Shown here one piece after another: positions 7,690 through 16,184 of a stretch of 40,472 nucleotides of DNA. A program made the position numbers and the translations under genes. The first letter of the stretch is position 1, and every line of letters starts with the position of its first letter. Source of the stretch: an uncultured Clostridium sp. (GTDB taxonomy: Bacteria; Bacillota; Clostridia; Clostridiales; Clostridiaceae); contig NZ_CAMTIG010000033.1 of NCBI RefSeq assembly GCF_947072515.1, positions 1 through 40,472 on the forward strand, written 5' to 3'. Below the pieces are notes generated by a model. The model was given only the letters and a program-made list of their open reading frames with translations, was not told the DNA's origin and searched no databases.

Positions 7690-8550
7690 ATAAAGAATCG
7701 AGATAAAGGAATTTTATTAATATTAATTTCAAGCTTTTTTAGTGCATTAACACTAACCTTTATTAAGCTTGGTGGTAATGTTCCTGTATATGAAAAAAGC
7801 TTTTTAAGAAACGTTTGTACAATAATTGTTGCTAGCATAATCTTAAAGAAAGCTGGAATTAAATTTTTGGGAAATAAAGGAAATAGAAAACTCCTTTTAA
7901 TTCGTTCCGTAAGTGGAACTTTAGCCGTTTGGACAAGTTATTATGCATTATCACATATGATAATTTCTAATGCTACTATCTTGACCAATCTAAGTCCTAT
8001 CTTTGCTATTATATTTGCCGCAATATTCTTAAAAGAAAATATTAAAGGTGTACATATAATTGCCTTTATAATTGCATTTATAGGTGTTTTATTTGTAGTA
8101 AGACCAACTGGACATAGTTACTTATTATTACCTTCGGCCATTGCTATATTATCAGCTGTTATTGCAGCTGTTGTTGTTACTTGTATTAGATTACTTGGAA
8201 CTCGTGAGGATCCTAGAACAGTAGTGTTTTTCTATGCTATGGTTTCTATGATTTTATCAACAATATTAATGCTAATTCATTTTCAAATGCCAACATCAAG
8301 GGAATTAGTAATACTATTGTTAGCCGGAGTATCTTCTACATTAACTCAATACTCTATAACCTTTGCATATAAATTTGCACCAGCTAACGAAATTTCTATA
8401 TACAATTATTCAAGTATAATTTTCGTTACATTATTTGGATTTATAATTTGGGGTGATCTACCCGGTTATATTGCTGTTATAGGATATATCCTAATAATTT
8501 TAGGTGCATTAATCCCATCATTTTTCTTAAAAACTTCTAAGAAAAATTAA
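7690..8550 (+). CDS. EamA/DMT-family permease with apparent ATA start
   Basis: A ten-helix drug/metabolite-transporter permease made of two EamA repeats (286 residues if read from 7690). The N-terminal repeat begins KNRDKGILLILISSFFSALT and continues without interruption; the second repeat ends LPGYIAVIGYILIILGALIP. AAGGGTGG (7676-7683) is followed after 6 bases by ATA (7690), then AAG AAT, where an ATG is expected. The stop TAA at 7675 blocks any earlier start. The first conventional start is a TTG at 7867, which would delete about 59 residues with the first two helices. So either ATA is used weakly or the start has mutated. The exported substrate is unknown. Confidence 0.72.
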   Translation: MKNRDKGILLILISSFFSALTLTFIKLGGNVPVYEKSFLRNVCTIIVASIILKKAGIKFLGNKGNRKLLLIRSVSGTLAVWTSYYALSHMIISNATILTNLSPIFAIIFAAIFLKENIKGVHIIAFIIAFIGVLFVVRPTGHSYLLLPSAIAILSAVIAAVVVTCIRLLGTREDPRTVVFFYAMVSMILSTILMLIHFQMPTSRELVILLLAGVSSTLTQYSITFAYKFAPANEISIYNYSSIIFVTLFGFIIWGDLPGYIAVIGYILIILGALIPSFFLKTSKKN

Positions 8551-8570
8551 GCTTATATTATAATAATTTT

Positions 8571-8610
8571 AAAAGGATTGAATTTAGTAATAACTGAATT
8601 CAATCCTTTT
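8571..8610. terminator. bidirectional terminator
   Basis: A perfect 14-bp stem (8571-8584 with 8597-8610) and a 12-base loop between the convergent permease and lipoprotein genes, with T-rich sequence on both exits. Confidence 0.8.
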
Positions 8611-8634
8611 AATTTCTATATTTAATTATTCCAC

Positions 8635-9156
8635 TTAACCTGTTCCCATACTTGATATTATATATTTATCCTTAACTTTCTCAATATTAACTATTGCAAC
8701 TTTATTAACACACCAATTATTTTTCTTAACTTCTCCATTTCCTGCTACCCATCTATTACTTTCATTAGTGTATTTAATATCATAAGATATATCTGCCACA
8801 AATCCTTTACTCTCTTTTTCACTAATATTTAAATCTTCCATTTCATAAATATCTATATCTTTTATCTTATACTTCGTAAATGTAGTTACTTCTTTTTTCT
8901 TTGAACTATCTTCCTTACTTTCTATCACTTCTATTTTATTCTCATTGATATATTCATCAAAAAGACGTCTTGCTATCTCTATTTTTTCACTTTCTTCTAA
9001 TAAATCATTTTCTTTATTGTCATTATCTACTTCCTCTAAACTTTTCTCTACAACATTAATTTCGTTATTATTAGTTTTTGCCTTCTCTAACCCACATCCA
9101 GTGATTGTAACTATTGTTAAGCAACTTAAAATTAATACTATTCCTTTTTTTCTCAT
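8635..9156 (-). CDS. putative lipoprotein of unknown function
   Basis: A 173-residue exported protein. A lipoprotein signal peptide (MRKKG, hydrophobic stretch, TITGC lipobox) puts the lipidated Cys at about residue 21. A Glu/Asp/Lys-rich linker to about residue 65 is followed by a mixed domain with beta-strand-like segments (FVADISYDIKYTNES, WVAGNGEVKKNNWCVN, KYIISSMGTG). No family is recognised; the C-terminal pattern resembles small periplasmic/extracytoplasmic beta domains. GGGAG precedes the ATG by about 8 bases. It appears monocistronic, ending at a shared terminator. Confidence 0.75.
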   Translation of the reverse strand: MRKKGIVLILSCLTIVTITGCGLEKAKTNNNEINVVEKSLEEVDNDNKENDLLEESEKIEIARRLFDEYINENKIEVIESKEDSSKKKEVTTFTKYKIKDIDIYEMEDLNISEKESKGFVADISYDIKYTNESNRWVAGNGEVKKNNWCVNKVAIVNIEKVKDKYIISSMGTG

Positions 9157-9226
9157 TCACTCACTCCCAATACCCTAATATCATTTTATTATCTCTCATA
9201 ATTCTTAAAATCAGATTTTCTAATTT

Positions 9227-10279
9227 TTATCTATTCTTATCTTCAAATTTTTCCCATTCCTCTTTATTAATACTATATACTAAATGAATCATATTCTTCT
9301 CTTTATAAATCTTTATAAATTCATCTTTTACTCTCATCCCAATATTCTCTGCAACATCACAAGATGTCTTATTTTCCACACGTATTGTTGCAATAACTTC
9401 TTCTCTTTTTAATATATTAAATGCATAATCTAACATAGCCTTTGCTCCTTCTGTAGCAAACCCCTTATGCCAAAATTTCTTTTTTAATATATATCCAAGT
9501 CCTATAAAATGTTTTCCATTAACAACTTCATCTAATAATCCTATTTGTCCAACAACTTCACTTGTCTTCTTATCTATAGCTAATAAATAATCATATCCTA
9601 TATTTTTATACGATTTATTTCTTTTCTCTATCCATTTAAATATCTCTTCATCTGAAAATGAATGTTCCCAAGCATACATTACATCCAAATCTTTTAACAT
9701 TTCAGAAAGTTCATTAAAATCATTTTTTGTAATTCGTCTAAATATTAATCTTTCACTAGTTAAAACACTATCCCTATCTATTTCAAAGTCATATTCTTTA
9801 TTAATTAAAATATATTCACACTGATATTTTTTGCATTCTTCGAGTACCTTTTTATTATCTTTAATCATTATTTCTTTTGGATAATCCCAGTGTTTTCTTT
9901 CTTCAATAACATTTTCATACTTTATAATTTCTTTATAGTTATTTTTAATATATTCTTCACTAAATATAAGCCATAGTTCCCTTATATGTGCCAAATATTC
10001 TTTCTCAAAATCCTTTCTAAAATTATATGGAATATAACATCCTTCTACAATTAAATTTTGCTTATTTTCTATAGCCATTTTAATCATTTCACAAACAATA
10101 GGCCATAAATACTCAGTAAGTTTATCATCCTCTTCAACTGTAAGAGCCGTTTGTCCACTCCTTATTAACCCCATTTTCAAATGATCTATTGAAAGATATG
10201 GATATTTATATTTTTCTAATAGTCTTTGAGCTAAAGCTGTTTTTCCTGTATGTGAACTTCCTGATATTAAAAATATCAC
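9227..10279 (-). CDS. P-loop kinase-like / GNAT fusion protein
   Basis: A 350-residue two-domain protein. Residues 1-170 are a P-loop kinase-like domain: Walker A ISGSSHTGKTALAQRLLEKY, then SIDHLKMGLIRSG and QNLIVEGCYIPYNFRKDF. It belongs to the zeta-toxin/2-phosphoglycerate-kinase-like group found alone in many Firmicutes. From about residue 173 (SVLTSERLIFRRITKNDF) to the end it is a complete RimJ/RimL-type GNAT with GYILKKKFWHKGFATEGAKA. The start is GTG, 8 bases after AGAGGTG. Only 14 bases separate it from the GNAT gene upstream, so they form an operon. The fusion suggests sequential modification (phosphorylation and acetylation) of one substrate, which is inference. Confidence 0.82.
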   Translation of the reverse strand: MIFLISGSSHTGKTALAQRLLEKYKYPYLSIDHLKMGLIRSGQTALTVEEDDKLTEYLWPIVCEMIKMAIENKQNLIVEGCYIPYNFRKDFEKEYLAHIRELWLIFSEEYIKNNYKEIIKYENVIEERKHWDYPKEIMIKDNKKVLEECKKYQCEYILINKEYDFEIDRDSVLTSERLIFRRITKNDFNELSEMLKDLDVMYAWEHSFSDEEIFKWIEKRNKSYKNIGYDYLLAIDKKTSEVVGQIGLLDEVVNGKHFIGLGYILKKKFWHKGFATEGAKAMLDYAFNILKREEVIATIRVENKTSCDVAENIGMRVKDEFIKIYKEKNMIHLVYSINKEEWEKFEDKNR

Positions 10280-10293
10280 TTTCTATCACCTCT

Positions 10294-10797
10294 TTATCTA
10301 ATAACTTTTTTATATTTAATTTCATCCTTTCCAAGAAAATCTTTTCTTTCTTCTGTTTGCATAAATCCATTTCTTTCATAACATTTACGTGCTCTATTAT
10401 TTTCTTCAAAAACCCATAAGATTACATTATTAAAGCCTGCATGTTCTATATCCTTTAGAACATGTTCCATCATCATAGACCCATAGCCTTCTCCCCAATT
10501 TTGAGTTAAGCTATGTATACAAATAATTTCCGCATAATCATCTTCTTCTATATCCCTTGCTTTATCCCAATATGCTATACAATGTGGTTTATTATCTATA
10601 GTCAAAATATATCCATTACCTATTTTATCTTTCAATATATCTCTATACATTTCTATAGCCCAATTATGGTTTGTGTATTCATCTAATATCTCTCTAGATA
10701 AAATTTTTTTAAATCCTTCCTTCCATGCTTCTGTTTGTATATATGCTAACTTCTCCTCATCTCCAGCTTCTACTTTACGTATTTTAACTTTTTTCAT
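10294..10797 (-). CDS. GNAT family N-acetyltransferase
   Basis: A 167-residue GNAT. The N-terminus KKVKIRKVEAGDEEKLAYIQ and the segments YAEIICIHSLTQNWGEGYGS (motif A with acetyl-CoA loop QNWGEGYGS) and ENNRARKCYERNGFMQTEER (motif B) are diagnostic. GGGGGA lies upstream of the ATG. It is the first gene of a two-gene operon whose second product also ends in a GNAT domain. Substrate unknown. Confidence 0.87.
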   Translation of the reverse strand: MKKVKIRKVEAGDEEKLAYIQTEAWKEGFKKILSREILDEYTNHNWAIEMYRDILKDKIGNGYILTIDNKPHCIAYWDKARDIEEDDYAEIICIHSLTQNWGEGYGSMMMEHVLKDIEHAGFNNVILWVFEENNRARKCYERNGFMQTEERKDFLGKDEIKYKKVIR

Positions 10798-10976
10798 TTT
10801 GGTTTCCCCCGCTATACTTATATCATTTACTTTTTACCTTTAAATATATAATTATCTATTTTATACCATTTTAACATTCTGTATGTATTTTTGAAATTAC
10901 CACTTCATATTTTTCACTTATTATTGCTATATCTAAATTTAATAAGAAAGTTTTTTATGAATTTCAACTAAATTAA

Positions 10977-11015
10977 ATACTCCCTTTAGTATAGACTCTG
11001 TACTAAAGGGAGTAT
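10977..11015. terminator. strong hairpin in a gene-poor stretch
   Basis: A perfect 15-bp stem, left arm 10977-10991 and right arm 11001-11015, with a 9-base loop. A T-run follows on the plus strand, but no plus-strand gene lies upstream of it. On the minus strand it follows the degraded small ORF at 11018-11225, so it may be that unit's terminator. Between 10798 and 10976 nothing else is evident. Confidence 0.55.
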
Positions 11016-11017
11016 TT

Positions 11018-11225
11018 TTATAATAAATATTCCTCAAATTTTTTAATTATTTCTATTAAATTTTTCTCATACGCAATAGCTATTTTTATTACTGTTTATA
11101 TCTTACCATATACCTAAATCTTCCTTCGCTTTCTCTAATATTAAATCATTATAATACATTCTCTGCTTTATTGTTATCTTAGTTAAGTAAAGAGCTTCAT
11201 GCTTTAATGATCTAATCAACCCCAT
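11018..11225 (-). pseudogene. small or degraded ORF region of unknown function
   Basis: A 40-codon frame (ATG 11225, TAA 11103) starts MGLIRSLKHEALYLTKITIK and ends EKAKEDLGIW. Immediately after it, in another frame, 25 codons read IAIAYEKNLIEIIKKFEEYL with a stop at 11018-11020, right before the hairpin at 10977-11015. Both segments are Lys/Glu-rich and look coding, but neither has a clear ribosome binding site. This may be a frameshifted small gene or chance. No family recognised. Confidence 0.3.
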
Positions 11226-11268
11226 ATATCAACTTTTTATTATAAATATATCTTTCACAATATTATAA

Positions 11269-11775
11269 TTAATTATGAATTGAATTATCAATACATATAA
11301 CACTTGCTATCATTAATTTCTCATATTTCCCTTCTAATATCTGTATATTATATTTATCTTGAATTTTAAATCTTTTTTTACTTATTCCCCCAATATTCAT
11401 ATGGTCTTTATTTATGATAAAGTTTTCTCCCATTACATCACCATTAATTTCATAATTATCTTCACCCATCAATATTATAAATTTAGGCTCCATAGATTTT
11501 ACTATTCGTTTTATTTGTCCAATTTTTCGTTCTTTATATAAAATATCATATTTTTCACTTATAAATCCCACACATTTTTTAATCGTAATATATTCCGTTC
11601 CCTCTGTTGTTTGGATAAAAAATTTATGCCCTATTGAACAAATACTTCCTATAAATCTGTCTATTAAAAATTTAATTCCCTTAGTTTTAACTTTTAAATA
11701 TATCTCATTTTCATCATATATTTCATATACATTTTTAAAGCCTACTATTTTTACTTCCATGCTATATATTTTCAT
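11269..11775 (-). CDS. LURP-one-related / YxjI-like (tubby C-terminal-like) protein
   Basis: A 168-residue soluble protein built of short beta strands, with the LURP-one/YxjI pattern: YDILYKERKIGQIKRIV, FIILMGEDNYEINGDVMGENF, GISKKRFKIQDKYNIQILEG, then hydrophobic LMIASVICIDNS. These proteins adopt a tubby-like barrel around a central hydrophobic helix; some are proposed scramblase-like or phospholipid-binding proteins, but no bacterial role is settled. GGGGA lies 6 bases before the ATG. Monocistronic by spacing. Confidence 0.65.
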   Translation of the reverse strand: MKIYSMEVKIVGFKNVYEIYDENEIYLKVKTKGIKFLIDRFIGSICSIGHKFFIQTTEGTEYITIKKCVGFISEKYDILYKERKIGQIKRIVKSMEPKFIILMGEDNYEINGDVMGENFIINKDHMNIGGISKKRFKIQDKYNIQILEGKYEKLMIASVICIDNSIHN

Positions 11776-11818
11776 TTTTATTCCCCATTTTTATAACCAA
11801 TCTTATTATCAATAATTT

Positions 11819-12583
11819 TTATTTTGCTAAATATAAATCTATAGTATCATATATATTTATTTTCCCACCTACACTATCTATCGCTTCTCTCATATCTTTT
11901 TCAAAATTATATTTTATCTTTTCTTCTAATGCTCTATGATCAGAATACGTATTAATTAATCCTATATACTCCTCAGATGTTAAAGTTCTTTTTCTATAAT
12001 ACACTTTTGAAATAACCTCTTTAAATCCGAAGTTTTTTAATTCTTCAATATATTTTTTACAATCTTTTTGGCTAAACTCAATTGCTTTTTCTTTTGAAGG
12101 TTTATATTTATCATATATTTCTTTACTCTTTACGTTTGTTATATCATTATTCCTACTAACAAAAGGATGATTCCAAAATATTGCTAAAACTCCATCTTTC
12201 TTTAAGATGTTTTTTATTTTCTTATACTTTTCTTCTATAGGTAGCCAATGAAATGCTGTAGCACAATAAACTAGATCAAATTTATTTTCCTCAATATTAT
12301 AGTTTATAAAATCATCATTTATAATTTTAAAGTTATCATATCTCTTAAATTTTTCCTTAGTATATGTCGCCAAATTATTTCCCAATTCAATAGCCATAAC
12401 ATTACATCCTATTTTTAATATAGGTAATGTTGCTTGTCCTGTTCCGCATCCTATTTCTATTACTTTAGAGCTTTTATCTAACTGTGCATAATTTATAAGT
12501 TCTTCAAATAACTCTTTAGGATAACCTGGTCTATATTTTTCATAATTAAGTGCATCTTCATTGAATTTAAGTCTAATATCCAT
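11819..12583 (-). CDS. class I SAM-dependent methyltransferase
   Basis: A 254-residue methyltransferase. The N-terminal FNEDALNYEKYRPGYPKELF segment is typical of the Methyltransf_11/25 group. Motif I is VIEIGCGTGQA at residues 41-51, followed by an acidic ribose-binding residue in MAIELG, then DLVYCATAFHWL and a GVLAIFWNHPF strand. GAAGGTG precedes the ATG. The methyl acceptor cannot be inferred. It is divergent from the ASCH gene on the plus strand. Confidence 0.88.
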   Translation of the reverse strand: MDIRLKFNEDALNYEKYRPGYPKELFEELINYAQLDKSSKVIEIGCGTGQATLPILKIGCNVMAIELGNNLATYTKEKFKRYDNFKIINDDFINYNIEENKFDLVYCATAFHWLPIEEKYKKIKNILKKDGVLAIFWNHPFVSRNNDITNVKSKEIYDKYKPSKEKAIEFSQKDCKKYIEELKNFGFKEVISKVYYRKRTLTSEEYIGLINTYSDHRALEEKIKYNFEKDMREAIDSVGGKINIYDTIDLYLAK

Positions 12584-12640
12584 TTTAACACCTTCTTTAC
12601 TTTATTATAACAGTTCCTTTTATACATTAATTTTAACTTA

Positions 12641-12668
12641 CTGACAAACCTATCATTTATAATATAAT
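12641..12668 (+). promoter_or_regulatory. sigma-A-type promoter of the ASCH gene
   Basis: CTGACA at 12641-12646 and TATAAT at 12663-12668 with a 16-base spacer, 34 bases before the ATG at 12702. Confidence 0.6.
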
Positions 12669-12701
12669 TATCCTATAAATGTAATTAAAGGAGGTTTTAT
12701 A

Positions 12702-13043
12702 ATGACAACACATATAATGAATTTAAATCCACAAGCATTATCATTAATTAAAAGTGGATCAAAGACTATAGAAATGAGATTATTTGACGAAAAACGAAGA
12801 AAAATCGTAACTGGTGATATTATTAAATTCATTAGTACTAAAGACTCTTCTACTTTTTTAACTACACAAGTAACAAAATTATATGTTTTTAAAAATTTTA
12901 AAGAGTTATACCAAAAATTTGATAAATTTAAACTTGGTTATATGGAAAATGATATTCCTAATTATTCTGATATGGAAAAATATTATTCCCAAACTGATAT
13001 GAAATCATATGGTGTAGTTGGAATTGAAATTAAAGTTATCTAG
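12702..13043 (+). CDS. ASCH domain protein
   Basis: A 113-residue ASCH (PUA-like) protein. NPQALSLIKSGSKTIEMRLF, DEKRRKIVTGDIIKF and VTKLYVFKNFKELYQKF are the family's signature strands and helix. ASCH domains are thought to bind RNA or modified nucleosides, and some members hydrolyse N4-acetylcytidine. A consensus AAAGGAGG lies before the ATG. Single gene with its own promoter and a downstream terminator shared with the convergent AAA/PD-(D/E)XK gene. Confidence 0.85.
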   Translation: MTTHIMNLNPQALSLIKSGSKTIEMRLFDEKRRKIVTGDIIKFISTKDSSTFLTTQVTKLYVFKNFKELYQKFDKFKLGYMENDIPNYSDMEKYYSQTDMKSYGVVGIEIKVI

Positions 13044-13072
13044 CTTCACAACTGTCATTCTATTTATAAATA

Positions 13073-13114
13073 AAAAAGCACCTTATAGTTTTATTTCTCT
13101 ATAAGATGCTTTTT
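13073..13114. terminator. bidirectional terminator
   Basis: 16-base arms (13073-13088 with 13099-13114) and a 10-base loop. The one mismatch becomes a U-G pair on the minus strand; A-run and T-run flanks serve both the ASCH gene and the convergent minus-strand gene. Confidence 0.8.
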
Positions 13115-13127
13115 GTGTTATATATCT

Positions 13128-14687
13128 TTAAATTTCTTTAACTAAACAGTTATGATTTTTTTCTTTTGAGTTATATGTTATTGCAACTGCAAGTATTCTC
13201 TTATCTTCATTTTCTTTTTTAAATTTTTCTATATATTCTTTATCCTTTATTTGCTCTAATGCAATTTCTGGATTTACATCTTTTTTCAATTCTACTATAA
13301 ATACTGTATCATTCTTTCGTCTAGGATGAAATGTAAAATCTGCATATCCTTTTCCTGTCTTTTCTTCTCTTTCAACTCTATAAGTATCTCTAGCTGAAAG
13401 ATATGCTAAAGTTAGAACACATGATAAGCTATTTTCGTCATTATATTGCAATATCGGAATTTCTGAATTGTGAATGTCATGAAGAATTCCTTCTACTTTT
13501 TTGGTATCCTTATTAACTGTAGCTCTTAACATCTCTTTGGATTTCTCTACTATTTTAGCTACATATCCAAATGATTCATCCTTTAGAGCCTTTTCAAATT
13601 CTTTCATCAATTCTTTATTTGGTATTTTTAAATATCCATCATAATATGATAAAAACCCTAAAACAATCATTGCTGAGTAAATTTCTTCTTTATTTTTAGG
13701 TGCTCCTTGACCTGCTCTAAATTCCTCATCTATAGTTATATCAATTTCTTCTCCTGATACCATTTCTATAATATCGTCTCTAATTTCTAATGTATTGTAT
13801 TTTAAGAGTTCTATTACTTCATCCATTGCGCCTGTATTTGTCCAATAACTTTCACAATGATTATTTTGAAGTGCTTTAACTACTGAGCGTGGATTATATA
13901 TTCTAGTTCCAACTGCTGTTTGATATCCATTATACCAAAGCTCCAAATCTTCATATCTTAAAATTCCATTTCTATCACAAAGTATTTTTACTTCCTTTTC
14001 AGTAAATCCAAAATATTCTCCAAATATTCTATCTCTTAAAAATGTAAACTCATCAAACATATTAAGAGCACTTCCACTTGAATATTTTTTTATAGGTAAA
14101 ACTCCTGTCATATAGCAAAGTGCTACATAAGGCTGATCTTTCAGAAGATTTCTTAAAAATTCTAAAAACTCATTTTGATTTTCTATAAAAAGATTATTAT
14201 TAAAAATATAATCCCACTCATCAAATATAAATATAAATTCTTCTTTAGTTTCTCGTAACATAGAACTTATATTGAAGTATTCACCTGGATTTATATGAGG
14301 ATATTTCCATACTATATCTTTAATAAGATTTTCTCTTATCATTCTAATATACTCTTCATAAGTATTTCCTTCTTCTGATATCTCATTAAAAGATATGTTT
14401 ATCACATTATATTTATTTAAATGTTTTTGATATTCATTTTTTTCACTTATATTAAGCTTTTCAAAGATTTTATCTGATTTTACAGCCTTAGAATAATAAG
14501 CTCCAAGCATATCTACAACACTGGATTTTCCAAATCGTCTGGGTCTAGTTACGCATATGTATCTATCTGTTGTATTAATAACCTTATTAATTTTTTCTAT
14601 TATATTTGATTTATCAACAAAATACTCTGCATTAATTAACTTTTTATAGTTCTCTAAGGGTTTGTCTGTATTTAAATATAAAGCCAA
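13128..14687 (-). CDS. AAA-ATPase-like / PD-(D/E)XK nuclease-like protein, copy 1
   Basis: A 519-residue protein. The N-terminal AAA-ATPase-like domain (PF09820 type) starts YLNTDKPLENYKKL and has Walker A RPRRFGKSS at residues 48-56 and Walker B FIFIFDEWD with D156 and E157. The C-terminal domain (PDDEXK_9, PF08011 type) carries GKGYADFTFHPRR then FIVELKKD, the D...ExK nuclease core. The start is TTG 8 bases after AAAGGAG and aligns exactly with the ATG start of the second copy at 22331-23890. This family is multiplied in clostridia and Bacteroidetes. Its role is unknown; a nuclease or mobile/defence-related function is speculative. Confidence 0.88.
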   Translation of the reverse strand: MALYLNTDKPLENYKKLINAEYFVDKSNIIEKINKVINTTDRYICVTRPRRFGKSSVVDMLGAYYSKAVKSDKIFEKLNISEKNEYQKHLNKYNVINISFNEISEEGNTYEEYIRMIRENLIKDIVWKYPHINPGEYFNISSMLRETKEEFIFIFDEWDYIFNNNLFIENQNEFLEFLRNLLKDQPYVALCYMTGVLPIKKYSSGSALNMFDEFTFLRDRIFGEYFGFTEKEVKILCDRNGILRYEDLELWYNGYQTAVGTRIYNPRSVVKALQNNHCESYWTNTGAMDEVIELLKYNTLEIRDDIIEMVSGEEIDITIDEEFRAGQGAPKNKEEIYSAMIVLGFLSYYDGYLKIPNKELMKEFEKALKDESFGYVAKIVEKSKEMLRATVNKDTKKVEGILHDIHNSEIPILQYNDENSLSCVLTLAYLSARDTYRVEREEKTGKGYADFTFHPRRKNDTVFIVELKKDVNPEIALEQIKDKEYIEKFKKENEDKRILAVAITYNSKEKNHNCLVKEI

Positions 14688-14789
14688 TTTATCTACTCCT
14701 TTACTAAGTTCTATTTTCTTCTTATTATATCATAAGACTCTCTCTTTATTAGCATTAGCCTAACACTCTATTTTTAATCATTACCTTTT

Positions 14790-16184
14790 TTAATTTTCAT
14801 TTTCAAAATTCACTTCAACTTTCATTCCTTTATCTAACTCGCTTATCACTTTAATCTCTCCATTATGAGCTTTTATAATGTCATGGGCTATAGCCATTCC
14901 AAGTCCAGAGCCTTCTATTTTATTTTTTGTATTTGTTCCTCTATAATATCTTTCAAATATATGATTAACTTCTTCCCTATTCATTCCTTTTCCATTATCA
15001 CAAATAAATATGTTTACTCTATTATTTGTACTATTGTCAGTAAATATGTTTACATTTATATTTACATTTTTGTCATTATGAATTATAGAGTTCATTAAAA
15101 TATTTATAAACACTCTATTTATAAGATTTTCATCTATATCTAAAAATATCTCTTTTTCTGAATAATTAAATTCTATATTTATATTTTCATCATTTATGAT
15201 ATCTATAACAACGTGTCTAACCAAAGAAACTATATTCACCTTTTTTTTATTTAAATTTAATGAATTACTTTTTAATCTAGCTGATAAATTTAATTCCTCA
15301 ACTAAATTTTTTATATAATGACTTTTATTAATTATGGTATTAGAACTTTTTACTCGTCCTTCATCTCTTAACTCATATTCAATATCGCCTATTATTTCTG
15401 CATTTCCTATTATAGATGTTAATGGTGTTTTTATATCATGAGAAATATTAGAAATCCATTCTTCTCTCATTTCATCTAATTTTGCTCTTTCTTTTTCATT
15501 ATCATCTAATCTTTCTCCTAGTTCATTTAATCCCTTTTCTACCTTAAAGTAGATTCCTGTACTAATCTTTTTATTTATATATACGCCTTTAGATAGATCG
15601 AATATTTTTTCTATAATATTATTTATTGGCTTAGTTAATTTCAATGTATATAAAAAACTAATTATTAAGACTACTAATATATTCATTACTATCAATAAAG
15701 GAAATCTATGTATTTTAGTAATTTCCCTTGAATCATAGGAAAGTGATATTCTTTTAATTCTACCGGACTTTAAAAATAATAAATAAGAATATTCCTCTCC
15801 ATTCAACTCTTTTTCACCTAAAAATAAAGTATTATCATTCTTTTTATACATATCAATAATATCTTTATTAGAATATTTAAAAGGTGCCTCTTTTGGCATA
15901 TTATAATTAAAAACCTCTCTATTTTCGCCATTTAATATTTGTAATCCAGCTTCACTTTCATTTAACAATTTTATTCCTTCTCCATCTATCTTTACTTTAT
16001 TATGGACTATATCTATATTCTCATATATCTTCTCCATTAATTCTGTAGGATAATAATTAAAAATATCTTCTTTGTCATTTAATATATAAATATTAAATAC
16101 CATAAATCCAATATTTATAATAAAAATAAATAAACAAGCACCTATAAATGAGCATAAATAATGAAATATTAATTTCCTTCTCAT
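14790..16184 (-). CDS. sensor histidine kinase
   Basis: A 464-residue membrane kinase. TM1 is at about residues 10-33, an extracytoplasmic sensor region at about 35-160, and TM2 at about 162-182, followed by a HAMP-like linker. The dimerisation domain has the phosphorylated H249 in SNISHDIKTPLTS. The ATPase domain has N365 in ILMNSIIHN, the G1 box DNGKG (396-400), the F box IFERYY and the G2 box GSGLGMAIA (425-433). Its ATG overlaps the last four bases of the response regulator gene, so translation is coupled. Signal unknown; the overall layout resembles VanS-like/envelope-sensing kinases. Confidence 0.93.
   Translation of the reverse strand: MRRKLIFHYLCSFIGACLFIFIINIGFMVFNIYILNDKEDIFNYYPTELMEKIYENIDIVHNKVKIDGEGIKLLNESEAGLQILNGENREVFNYNMPKEAPFKYSNKDIIDMYKKNDNTLFLGEKELNGEEYSYLLFLKSGRIKRISLSYDSREITKIHRFPLLIVMNILVVLIISFLYTLKLTKPINNIIEKIFDLSKGVYINKKISTGIYFKVEKGLNELGERLDDNEKERAKLDEMREEWISNISHDIKTPLTSIIGNAEIIGDIEYELRDEGRVKSSNTIINKSHYIKNLVEELNLSARLKSNSLNLNKKKVNIVSLVRHVVIDIINDENINIEFNYSEKEIFLDIDENLINRVFINILMNSIIHNDKNVNINVNIFTDNSTNNRVNIFICDNGKGMNREEVNHIFERYYRGTNTKNKIEGSGLGMAIAHDIIKAHNGEIKVISELDKGMKVEVNFENEN

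Noticed and set aside
7867..8550. EamA gene starting at TTG 7867
   Set aside because: This would delete the first helices of a family with ten, and there is no suitable ribosome binding site there.
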